Assembly: GCF_002865645.1 (NCBI RefSeq)
Contig: NW_020194541.1
Location: 289,181 to 353,180 of the forward strand
DNA: 64,000 nucleotides
Direction of reading: 5' to 3'
From: Hyaloscypha bicolor E
Lineage: Eukaryota; Ascomycota; Leotiomycetes; Helotiales; Hyaloscyphaceae
In this document: in pieces, positions 1 through 11,757 of the stretch
Position numbering within the stretch: the first letter of the stretch is position 1
How the letters are laid out: each line of letters opens with the position of its first letter
Notes under the pieces: model-generated
Told to the model about the DNA's origin: nothing
What the model saw: the letters and a program-made list of their open reading frames with translations, nothing else
The model's database searches: none
Position numbers and translations under genes: made by a program

Positions 1-2100
1 AAGAAATAAATAAATTAATAATTATAAATAAAATTTTATAAGCTAATTATATAAATTCTATTTTCGAGAATAAATAAAAGAATGCCTAATAAGAAATTAA
101 TTTATAAAAAATATTAGAAAATTAATTAATTTATAATAAATTATTATAAATACTAAAAATCTTATAAATTAAGAAATAAGATTTCGGGTTTATTATATTC
201 TTTACTAGTTTCTTTAAAAATATAAAACATTTTATTAATAAACTTTTATAGCCCTAATTTAATAAGTAAAGAATATAATAATATTTTTATAATAATTAAT
301 TAATTATTTAAATATTATATTAGCTTACTAATAATTAAGAATATTATAATAAGAATTATTATTAATTTCTTTTACTAATATATTTAGTAATATATTTAGT
401 AATTTAAAGGCTTTTCTTTTATTATTACTAGTAATTAAGGCCTCTAGTTTATTTTAAACTTTATAAATAAATAATTTAAATTAATTAGAATCAAATTAAA
501 ACTTTTAATTATAAAATATATTTAAATAAATAAATAAATAAAAATTATTAATTAAATAATTAATATATAACTATATTTCTTTATTAATTATTTCTAAAAT
601 AATTAGGCAAACTTATTTCTAGTATTTAATATTATAAGTATTATTTACTTTTATGAGTTAATTAGTTTATTTCCCTTAATAATTAATTAAATATTTCTAA
701 TTATAAAATTTAAAATATTATAAAAAAAGTTTAATTAGAAAAATATATAATAATAAGCTAAAAGAATTAATATAGCTATAATTTATATTTAATAATATAT
801 AAGTAAGGCTTAAAACTATTAAACTAAATAAGCTAATGAGAAATAATAAAAATTAAACTTTAGCCTAGAAAATATAATTTATATAATTAAAAAAAATAAA
901 AAGAAATTACTTATTAAATAAATTAGACTTTCTTTTTATAAAACTATTTATAATTATTTAAATAATTAATTACTTTTATTAATTTAATCTTTTATTATTA
1001 TATAAAATCTAGTTAATTTTTATATAAATAGATTTTATAAGAACTTAGCTAATTCTTTATTTAGTTAAATTAATAAAGAGTTTAGCTTTACTAAAATAAA
1101 TAATAAGCTTAAATAAAAGATTAAAAAGATTCTTTTTTTAAAAAATACTTCATAATAAACTTTATTATAAGATTAAATAAAAGAAATAAAATATAAATAA
1201 TAAATAATATTTTATATTAAATTTTGAGAACTTAACTTTAGAACTTTAAAGATTTTATAAATAAAACCCTAATAAAAGCTAGACTTTTTATTTATTTTAA
1301 TTATTAGATTTAGTATATTAAAGAGAATCATTTTAATAAAAACTATTTAAATAATAATAAACTATAATATTAGAGTCTTTAGAACTAGAAGAAAAAAAAG
1401 AATTTTTTTTATAAGCTTTATTTAAATCCAAAATATATTTCCTTTATTAGCTATATTAGTACTTATATATTTTTTAGAATTTAAATAAAACTCTCTTTTA
1501 TTATATTATATTATATTTTATTATTTAAATAAATTTTAAAGTTAAAATAAATATAATTTTATAATTTTATTAATATAAAATATTATAAAAACCTTTTTAA
1601 TTATTATAATCTTAATAATTATTATTATTTTATTATTATTAATATTATAATATTTAAACTAATAAAATTTTTAATAATATAATAAATAATATTATTAATT
1701 ATATCTTATATAACTTTAATAAAAATAGTAATATCTTAAATATAATTTATATAATTACCTTTAATTAATATTTCAGCCAAATTACTTATTTAAATAAAAT
1801 ATATATATAAAATATATTTTATATAACTTTAATAATAATTTTCGAAATTATAATAAAGGAAATTTTAAAAAATAAATCTAATAATAAAATAATCGATTTT
1901 ATTAATATTATTTATAAATTTATTAAAGACTTAAATAATATCTTTATTTTTTTTAAAAAGCCTAATAATAAAGTTAATATTTCTAATAATACTAATAATA
2001 AGCCAAATAATAAAATACTTAATTAGGCTAATATTACAGGCTAGCCTAATAATTAAATTAATAATATAAATAATACTAGTAATAAGCTTAAAAATAAAAG
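1..2100 (+). mobile_element. RIP-degraded chromovirus (Gypsy) fragment, integrase to 3' part
   Basis: From about position 60 the sequence follows, base for base apart from C-to-T and G-to-A changes and gaps, the integrase-to-3' part of the better preserved element at 28,103-43,106. For example, 160-340 matches 40,060-40,240. The frame is full of stops and no protein can be made. TpG and CpA are almost absent while ApG and CpT remain, which is the RIP pattern. Homology fades near 2,100. The same copy appears to resume near 9,900, because the - strand element at 2,543-9,860 was inserted into it. The 5' part lies left of the window. Confidence 0.7.
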
Positions 2101-2542
2101 TATATAATATTACTTATTATATATTTAAATAAATATATAATTATTTTTTTATAAACTATTATATAATAATAAAAGAGTTAAATTTAAACTTAAAAATCAC
2201 AAATATTTTTTCTTTATTTATTTTTAAAAATTATTAATCTAATAAGAACTAAAGAACTTTTATTTATATTATTATTTGCTTATTTTATTAATAAGAGAAA
2301 AGCTATAACTAAATTAAAGAAATTATAAGCTTTATTAGAAAAAGAGAATTTGAATTATATATTAGCTAAATAAAAAGAATTATTTAAATTATCTATAATT
2401 TTTATATAAAAGTAATAAAATAAATATAATAGTTTAAAAAATAATTAGCTAAAATTAGAAGCTCTCGTTTATTTTTTTTAGTAAAAAAGCCAGAAAAAAA
2501 GAGAATTTATAATATAACTTATTTAAATTAAGTTCTTAATTC
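2101..2542. other. AT-rich stretch without gene
   Basis: RIP-degraded sequence between the + strand chromovirus fragment and the LTR of the - strand copy. I see no open frame, RNA gene or clear repeat boundary. It is probably further degraded sequence of the + strand element or a small unrecognised insertion. Confidence 0.4.
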
Positions 2543-2748
2543 TATAATAGCAGAATTAAAATAATAATTAAGGTTTAAAAATTCGAGAGAAATCTATATA
2601 TTAAGAATACTAAGCTAGAAAATAAAGCAAAAAGAAATATATTAATTTTTTAGTATTATTTTATTTAAATATTTTGGCTTAGTTTTATTTTATATTTGTT
2701 TTTAATATTTTATTTTTAGTAAATTATATTATTATATTAGCTATTATA
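2543..2748 (-). repeat. 3' LTR of minus-strand chromovirus (RIPed)
   Basis: 206 bp. It aligns to the reverse complement of the 205-bp LTR at 28,103-28,307, starting TATAATAGC and ending CTATTATA. It is followed by a RIPed purine tract complement (TTACTTTCTTTTAAAG) equivalent to the polypurine tract before the LTR at 42,902. Confidence 0.75.
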
Positions 2749-5700
2749 TTACTTTCTTTTAAAGAAAAGTCTAAATGCCCTTATTTAAAGAATTATTTAG
2801 CTATAAAAAATATATATATATAAACTATAATTATTGATTTAATTTAATTCTAATAGCTTATTTAAAATCGAAATATCGTTTTAATTTTACTAAAATAATT
2901 TAGTTTCTAATACATTTTACCTAATTCTTCTTATTTATTACTTATATTATATTTATATTTATATTAATAATATAATCTAAAAATACTATATAAGCTATAG
3001 CTAATATTAGAACTATTATTATTAGATAATCTTTAAATAAAAAATAATAATTCAGGTTTATTTATTAAAACAGGCTTTAATATAATAGCTTATTTTTTCT
3101 TCTTATTTAAAGTAATAATATTTTACTGAGTTAAATTACTTTTAAACTATTTAATTTATTTTGGGCTTTTTTAAGCTTAATATAAATATTACTTAGTTAT
3201 TTATTTATATAAGTAACTTATATATTAAGGCCAAGTATTTTAATTACTTTATTATTGAATCTTTGGGCTCTAAGCTTTATAATTTTCTTTTTATAAATGT
3301 TTTTAAGGAACTTTCTAATTTAATTAATAATATTATATACTAATTTATTAATATTTATAAAATATTTATTTTTTACTTCAGTCTTTAGAATTATTTACTA
3401 GCTTTTGGTTTTAAATTAGTGCTTTCTATAATACTTACTACTTAATATATTATATTTCTTAATTATAATAAGTATTTTATTACTAGTTTAGTTATTTTTA
3501 TTATTATTAGATTTTTCTTTATTATTTAATTTCTTTTTATTATTAGATTTCTTACTATTTTCTAATATTTTATATTTCTTAAATATATTACCTTTATTCT
3601 TATTAATTCTTTTAGTATCTAGATTAATAGAATTAAAATATTAATATTTCTTATTAATATTATTTATTTTATTTATTATTACTAGTAATTAAATTTTTTA
3701 TTTTATTATTTTTAAAAAGCTTTAATAAAATATCTTTTATAATAATTTCAAATATATTTGTAAAAGTAATATAGGCTATATTTTATATATTAACTTATTC
3801 TTAAATAAAGATATTTTTATTTTTATTTATAAAAATAATTTAGCTAATAGTTTTATTATAAATAATTATAATTATAAAATCTAAGATATTATTACTATTA
3901 TTTAAATTATTTAGAATCTAATAAATAGCCTTATTTAACTTAGCTTTAAATAATATATTACCGAAATTCTTATTAGTTTTATTAAGATAATAATAATATA
4001 AATAATTAAAATTATAAAAATTAAAGTAATTAAAAAGATTTCTTTTAATTTTTAATAATATTTTAAACTAATATAAATAAGTATTTATTTTTAGCTTAGC
4101 TTTAAGAATTTACTTTTTTTTTTAGTAATTTGCCTAAATAGTAAAGTGTAATATAATATAATAAAGAAAAATATTCTATTTAAATTTCTAAAAAAGGAAA
4201 TAAATATTAATATAATAAAATAAAAGAAATATATTAGAATTTAAATAAAATCCGAAAAATATCTAGGTTTTTTTTCTTTTTCTCTAATTATAAAAGCCTT
4301 ATTATTAAGATTTATTATTATCTAAATAGTTTTTATTAAATTTATTCTTTTTAATATATTAAATTTATTTATTTAGCTAAATAAAATATTTAATTCTATT
4401 AAAATTCTACTTATAAAATTTATATGATTTAAATACTAAGTTTTAAAAGTTTAATATAAGATATTATTTATTATTTATATTTTATTTATTTTAGATAATC
4501 TTATAATAAAGCTTATTATAAGATATTTTAGAAAAGAGGATTTTCTCGATTTTTTATTTAAGTTTACTATTAATTTTAATAAAACCAGGCTTTTTATTAA
4601 TTTAGCTAAATAATATATTAGTAAAATTCTTATAAAGTTTATTAATATAAAAGATTAGCCAAATTTTATAAAATAGAAAAAGATTTAATTAATATAAGTT
4701 GCCTATTATTTTATTAATTTTAAATAATTTAGTAAAAAATAATTTGTTTTTTATATTTTTTAAATTAAAGTCTAATTCTTATTACTTTTTATTAACTTAC
4801 TTAGCTTAATACTTCTAGTCTATTATTATATATTCTCGGATATAAATAATAGTAATATTAATTCTTTTAGTCTATTATTATATTTCTTTTTAATTGAGTT
4901 TCTTTTTTAGTATTTTGAATTCTATTATTAGTAGTATTTAATTAAAATTTAGCCTGAATTTATATTCGTAATTAATTATTAAAAGAAATAAGCTAGTTAA
5001 TTTATATAAATAAGTAATATCTATAATATTAAATACTAGAAATAAATCTGTTTAATTATTTTAAAAGTAATTTATAAAGAAATAAAGTCTAGTATTAATA
5101 ATCTAGTTAATAATTTCTCTTTATTTATTAGTTTAAATATATTTTATAATCAAGAACTTTAGCTTAATTCTAGTTAATTTTAATAATTTATCTATAAAGT
5201 TTGAAATAAACTAGGGTTTTTAATTACTAATAATAATATGAAAAGAATCTCGAAATTACTAAATATAATAATAAAATAAGCTAGTAATAGTTCTAGTAAT
5301 AATACTTTTAATTATTAGTAGGCTAATATATTATTTAAATAATTAATTATAATAAATATATTATTATATTCTTAATTTATAAAGCTAGAAATATAAAAGT
5401 TTATAAATAAATTATTTTATATTTTTAAAAAAAATTAATAAGAAATATAATAGGTCCGGTATTTTATTTTCTAGCTTATAAGATCTTTAATATTTATAAT
5501 AGTTTATTATAAAGCAATTAATATTTACTAAAAAAGTAAGCTATTAATAAAGTTTTCGAATTAGAATTTTTGTTTTATTTTAATTAGAATAAATAGTAAT
5601 TATTATATTATAAATTTATTATAAGAGCCTAATTTATAAATTATTATATTTATTTAATATAATAAGTTTTTTATTATAAAATAAATAGCTATTTAATATT

Positions 5701-6602
5701 TTTTATAAGTTTGTATTCTTTTAGGCTTTTATTTATTTATTTTTAAAAGCAGGATTTATTTAATTAGTTTATAGAATTTTAATTATAATTAATAGCTTAT
5801 TTTTATTTTTATTTTAATAAAAATAAAAGTAATATTTTTTGCCTTAATAAAAGCGAGAATTAGATCTAATAAGAAGACTAGTCTAGTTCTTTTAGCTTTT
5901 TTAACCTGCTTTTAGATTAATATAAGCTTATTTTTTTGAAATAAAATATTAGTAATAATATTATTTTTATTTAGCTAATAAATAATCTAGTAATAAAACT
6001 ATAATAAAAAGCCTATTTATTAGATTTATTATTTATTTAAAAGCCTTTTAGTATTAAAATACTTAAAAGCTTATAATTAATAATAATTAGAAAACTAAAT
6101 AAGTTAATTAATTTTATTTACTATTTCCGAAATTCTTAAATAATAAGAAATTTTTATTATTTTAAAAAGCTTTAAAATAGAATATAACCAAATACTATTA
6201 TTTATTCTTTATACTTTTTTTGAGAAAGTATACTTATAATAGCTAGATTTGAATAATTAGTTTTTAGGTAAGTTTTTTAATTATATTTGAAATAAAAAAG
6301 TATTAAAATTAAATAAAAGTAACTTTTTAAGCTAATTAGAGAAATTTAGCTAGATTTTATTAAATATAAACTTTAATAAAGTATTCTTTTTAGTTAAATA
6401 ATTTAAAAGACAAAAAATATATTTATAGGCTTAAATAAACCTATAATAAAAGTTATAAAAGCCTAAAAATAACTATATTTCTCTTTTTATTATAAGTTAA
6501 TACTAGTTTCAAATAATAAAGATTTTAATAAAATTTATTTATATATCTTAATTTAAAATAATAAATTCTAAAAATATTATTTTAGAGACTTTAAATTTAT
6601 AT

Positions 6603-6698
6603 TTATAAATATTAATTTATAAATATTAATTTATAAATATTAATTTATAAATATTAATTTATAAATATTAATTTATAAATATTAATTTATAAATATTT
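6603..6698. repeat. 14-bp tandem repeat
   Basis: About seven head-to-tail copies of a unit close to ATAAATATTAATTT inside the RIPed retroelement. It is probably a secondary expansion in AT-rich sequence. No coding meaning. Confidence 0.85.
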
Positions 6699-9600
6699 TA
6701 AAGCTTTTATAAAACTATTCTAATATATTATTAATACTTTTTTATATTCTTAAAAATAATAAATATATTATTAATATAAGCTAAATAAAAGTTATTTAAA
6801 TAATTTATTAAAAAGTTATAAAACTATTATAAAGTTTAAATAATAAAACTACTAGTTTAAAAGATTTATATCTTATTTTAAAAGCTATTTATATTATTAA
6901 AGCTAGTTTTATATAAATTTAATTAAAACTATATTAAATATCTGATTTAATAAATACTAATAATTTAATTAATTAGTTTAATATTTTAGTAATAAGTAAT
7001 AAGAAATAATAATTCTTTTTTATTATAATATTTAGTTATTAATAATTAATATAAAATTAAAAGCTATTATTTTTCTTTTTAATAAATGAAACAGATAATA
7101 AAAAGAAGAAATTAGATAATTTAATAAAGCTTCTTTTAGGTTTTTAATAAAATATTCTTTTATTTTTTTGAGTTTATAAGAGCTTATTCTATAAAAATAA
7201 ACTATTTTTATTAGGAAATCTAATTTATTAAAATAGAGCTTATAATTAAAGAATTGAAATTATAAAAAGATATTTATTACTTTTTTAAAAAAAAATGCTT
7301 TAATTATATTATATAGCTATATAAGAAGAAATATTTAAAGCTCTTAAAATTCTTTAAAATTAAAATATTAAAATATTACTAAAAGTATTTAATTTATTTA
7401 TATTTAAAAAATATATAATATTACTAATTTAAATATAATATTTAACGAATTATAATATTAGTTATTTAATTACTATAAATAGTAATAAATATTTCTTTAA
7501 TTTATAATCTTATTTCTCAAATATATAATTAATTTTATTAATAATAACTAATTTGACTAAATTACTAGAATTTTTAGTATTTAATTAAAAAGTAGTTATT
7601 TTAATAAAATAAAGAAAATAGTTTAATTATTTAATTATTTTAAAAATATTAAGATCTAGCTCTTTTTTTTATTTAATATTTGGCTTTTCTAATAAAAAGA
7701 TTTTATAAAAAAAATAAGAAATATATTCTTTTATTTCTCTAGTTTTATTTTACTAGTTTTTTTTTTTAGAATTCTAATTAAAGTATTTCCTAAATACTTA
7801 TTTCTTTAATACTTTTTATTAAAATATTAGATTTTTTAAATAAGATTTAGCTAATTTATTTTATAATCTTTTAGTTAATAATTTAATAAAATATTATATT
7901 TTATAAGTTATTTTCTTCCTAAAATTATATTATAAAAGCTAAGATTAATAATAAGTAAATATTATTAAATTTAAAAGTACTAATTAATATTTAACTTTAT
8001 TATAGCTATATATTAAATAGCCTTATTAGATTATTTATTAAAACCTTATAAGGAAATAAGGGTTTTGAGTTTATCTAAAAGTATTTATAATACTTTATTA
8101 TAGAATAAATATATTTTTAATTAATTAGAATATATATATTTATTTTAGTATTTATTAAATATTAAAAAATTATAGTTTTATTTTTCTAATATATTTTATA
8201 TTTAATAAAAAACTAGTTTTTACTAATTAATTAAGTGAGATTTATAAGTTTGTAATAAAGCTTTTATTTTAGAAAAGCTACTTTTATATCTAAAATTAAA
8301 CTTTTCTCGATTTATTAATATTATATTTTTTATTAAATAATAAATAGAAAATAATATCTTTATTATTTATTTCTAAATTATTAGCTTTTTCTAAATAATT
8401 TTCTTTAATAAATATAATTTTATTAGTATTAAAATAGGCTTTATTTATATATTTAGGCTTTTTATAAATATAATAATAAAGATTTTCGGGCTTATTTAAT
8501 TTCTTCTTAAATTTTTAGTAAATTACCTTTTTTAGTTATAAAAATATTAGTTATTTTAATTAATTTACTAGATATAAAATTATAATAGTTTTTTAATTTC
8601 CGATAGGCTTTCTAATTCGAGGCAATATTTAATAATAAATAGCTTTTACTAGTTATTTTTTGGAATTATTAGTTTTTAATTAAAAGAAGCTTATTCTTTT
8701 ATTTTATATATTATTTAATAAGATTTTTAGGCAAGTTAAACTTCTTATTATTTAAGCTTTTAAATAGTTTGAGTTTTATTTTATTAATTATTTAGGAACT
8801 TTTCTAGTTCTATTATTAAATAAATAAATTTTATTTAGAATACCGAAAATAGCTTATTTTTTTATTTTAGGTACTAATATATTTCTTTTATTTTCTAGTA
8901 TTTTATTTTTTAATTTTTATTATAAGCTTATTAAAAAATCTTAAAAATCTATTTAATAATCGAGATTTATTTAATTAATTTAGATTCTAGTTAATTATAA
9001 ATAAAATTATAAGTATTTCTAGTAACTAATTATATTATATAAATAATTTTTAATAGTTTATTATTAAATTTAGAAATTTTTTATATTAGTTTATTTCTTA
9101 TATTAAATATTTAACTATTAATTTAATAATTATTTTTATTTATAAATAAAACGGAATTTTTAATTCTAATAAGCTATAATTAATTATTATAAATTAAAAG
9201 CAAAAAAAGCTTTAATATTAGCTATTATATAATTCTTTTAATAAGAATTTATAATATTTCTAAATATTTACTTATTTAAATCTTTATTTTATACCCTTTT
9301 CTTATATTAGTTTCTTTCTTATATAAAGTTAACTAGTAATTGCCTCTAGCTTATTAATTCTTTTAATAAGTTAATTAATATATAAATAGAATTTCTAGTA
9401 GTATTTTATTTATTTATTAGCTATAATATAATATTTATTAATTAAATAATTTTATATAAATAATTTTATATAAGTAATTTTATATAGGCCTTATTTATTT
9501 TTAAGGTATTTATATTTATTTTAAATTTTAAGTTAGCTAGCTATTTCCTAATATCTTTTTCTAAAATAATATTATAATAGCTTTTCCGGTAATATAAATT

Positions 9601-9899
9601 TATAATATTAAAGTTCGGCCTTTTTATTTTATTATATTAGGGCCTTTTATCTAATATATTTATAATAGTAATACTTAATTCAGGGCTATTTATAATAGCT
9701 TTAAAAGAGATATTAGTTATAAAAGTAAATACTAAATAAATTCTTTTTATTTAATATTAGTAAATTATAATTAATTATTATTTTATTTAGTTTTAAGCTA
9801 ATAGAAAATATAATTAATAGTAAAAATATAGCTATTATATATTAAAGCTATAATAAATCTAATACTTTAATTATTTTAAGAATTATATTAAAATATAAA

Positions 9900-11159
9900 C
9901 TAAAAAATCGCGATTTTAATAAGATTAATAAAATAAATTATATATATAATAAATAATATTTTATATTTTTATTAATTCTATTATTAAAATACCTTTAAAA
10001 ATTAATAAAAACTTTAAGAAAATTAGTAAGAAATTCTAAAGTATTAATAAAATATTAAAAAAAAACTAGTATAATACTTAAAAAAAAATCTTAAATAAAA
10101 GAAGCCTAATATTAATAAGAAATCTAATAAAAATAATAAAAATAATAAAGAAATAAAAAAACTAATAATAAAAAAAAAATAATAATAATAATGTAAAAAA
10201 TACTAGTTAAAAAAAGAATAAGATTAATAATAAGATACTAATTATAATAGTTTCATATATTATATTAATAAGTAATTATTATAAAAAGTATTAATTTAAA
10301 ATTAAACCTTAATAAAAGATTTTAAAGATTAAAAAAAGTAAATATCTTACTAATATTAATAAACTAATTAATAAGACTATTAAAAAAATTAAAAAGCTAC
10401 TTAAAAAGTTTTATAAAAAGAGAATTATAAAGCTTAAAACTATAAAATTTAATAAGAAAATAGCCTAATTAGCTAATAAAGTAATATAAAATATTAAACT
10501 TTTTAAGTAATTAAAAAATATTATTAATAAGTTTAAAAAGATTAATAAGTAAATTAAATAGCTTAAAAATAATAAATTATTTTAAAAATCTAGTAAATCT
10601 AAGTCTAAAGCTAATACTTTAAATAAGAAAAAAAGTATTAAAACTAATTTATTAAAGCTTGCCCTAATAATTAATCTAGATTTATTATTTCTTATTATAA
10701 ATTACTAATTATAATAGCTCTAATATTAATTATAATATATATGAAATTTTTAGATATTATTATTAATATTAGTATTAGTATAATTTAACTAATAAGTAAA
10801 GAAAATTAACTAAAATATATAAAAAATTAAATTATTTTAGTAAAATCAAAACTATATTTAAAATATAAGTAATTATAAATTTAAATAAAATAAAATATTA
10901 AATTATAGTTTTTTCTTTTTTCTAGTAATTATTTTATTTTCTAAATAAAAGTATTTAGATTTTTCTTATAAGAAGTAATATAATAAATAATATTACTATA
11001 TAATTTATTAGACTAAATATTAGAAAATAGAACTAAAATATAAGACTAAGCTAAAGATGTAAATAATTTTCTTTCTTTTATTTTCTAGCTTAATATTTTT
11101 AATATATAAGATTTTTTAAACTTTAAGCCTTTAATTATTATATTAATCTCGCTATTATA
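9900..11159 (+). mobile_element. 3' end of the + strand RIPed chromovirus, with LTR
   Basis: 9,990-10,980 matches 41,990-42,900 of the 28-43 kb element, and 10,979-11,159 is its 3' LTR. The LTR is 181 bp, shorter than 205 bp through small deletions, and is preceded by the RIPed purine tract AGAAGTAA. It continues the fragment at 1-2,100 on the far side of the minus-strand copy. Confidence 0.7.
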
Positions 11160-11753
11160 TTAAGCTAAAAATATATATTACTAATTAAATTCTATTTTTA
11201 AAAATCTTAAAAAGTCTTATTATCTAATTTTAAAGTATTAATAATTCGAAAAGTATATAAATAATATTATAATAAGTTTTATTTATATAATAATAAGTTA
11301 TATTAAATTTTTTAAGTAAAACTATTAATAAATAAGCTATATTTTTATAATTAAATCTCACTGGAATACTTGCTTATATAGAATACTTGGATGCCCCGAT
11401 TATAAGCAATTGCGTAATAAAAGGAAGAACCGACTATTACACTACCAAATAATGCACATAGTAGGCCTCCGTTCCAGCAGGCAGGCAGAGCGCTGTCACG
11501 TGTACACGTGCGTGCACGGACCTTACGTCAACAATGGAACCGACCTCAACACCTCCCAGTATCCGTACTTGATCACAAGATAGCTACTTTCGCATACGCG
11601 TGAAAATAAGTGACGAAGGATCCCCGCAGGTACCAAAACGCCAAGTTAACAAAACTAAGTCTATCTATCTACCAACCCTGCGCCATCGAATATACAAAAA
11701 TCTTTTTTGCTTCGGCTCTCCAAACCAATGCCTCCCTCTAGGTACCTCGGTAC
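11160..11753. other. Boundary from RIPed desert to gene island; 3' flank of the PKS-NRPS
   Basis: Up to about 11,350 the sequence is AT-rich and degraded. From about 11,350 (after TTAAATCTCACTGG) base composition becomes balanced within a few tens of bases. 11,350-11,753 would carry the 3' UTR and terminator of the leftward PKS-NRPS gene. I see no other gene here; the short frames at 11,600-11,950 lie partly over the end of the synthetase and look random. Confidence 0.6.
11497..11510. repeat. Perfect palindrome with two CACGTG boxes
   Basis: CACGTGTACACGTG reads the same on both strands and contains two E-box hexamers (CACGTG), the type of site bound by bHLH and some bZIP factors. It lies about 245 bp beyond the stop codon of the PKS-NRPS, a 3' position, so a regulatory role for that gene is only a guess. 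Confidence 0.45.
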
Positions 11754-11757
11754 CTAG
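11738..11757. repeat. Inverted repeat overlapping the PKS-NRPS stop codon
   Basis: CTAGGTACC, a 2-base spacer, then GGTACCTAG: 9-bp perfect arms. The last codons and the TAG stop (11,754-11,756, minus strand) of the synthetase sit in the right arm. It could fold at the start of the 3' UTR. Function unknown. Confidence 0.5.

Larger units (their letters stand above)
2543..9860 (-). mobile_element. RIP-degraded chromovirus copy, minus strand, nested in a + copy
   Basis: The left end is a recognisable LTR (2,543-2,748). From there rightwards the sequence is the reverse complement of the 28,103-43,106 family. 2,750-3,150 matches the same part of the copy at 63,340-64,000, and 9,540-9,850 is a RIPed reverse complement of the gag start at about 28,690-28,960. 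The element therefore reads 3' to 5' across this interval. I could not find its 5' LTR; homology stops near 9,860, so that end is truncated or beyond recognition. No frame is intact. Confidence 0.7.

Noticed and set aside
6603..6698. Possible CRISPR array
   Set aside because: The units are contiguous with no spacers, and the genome is fungal.
1..11159. Mitochondrial or plasmid origin for the AT-rich region
   Set aside because: The sequence aligns with the nuclear Gypsy element at 28-43 kb after allowing C-to-T and G-to-A changes, so AT richness comes from RIP.
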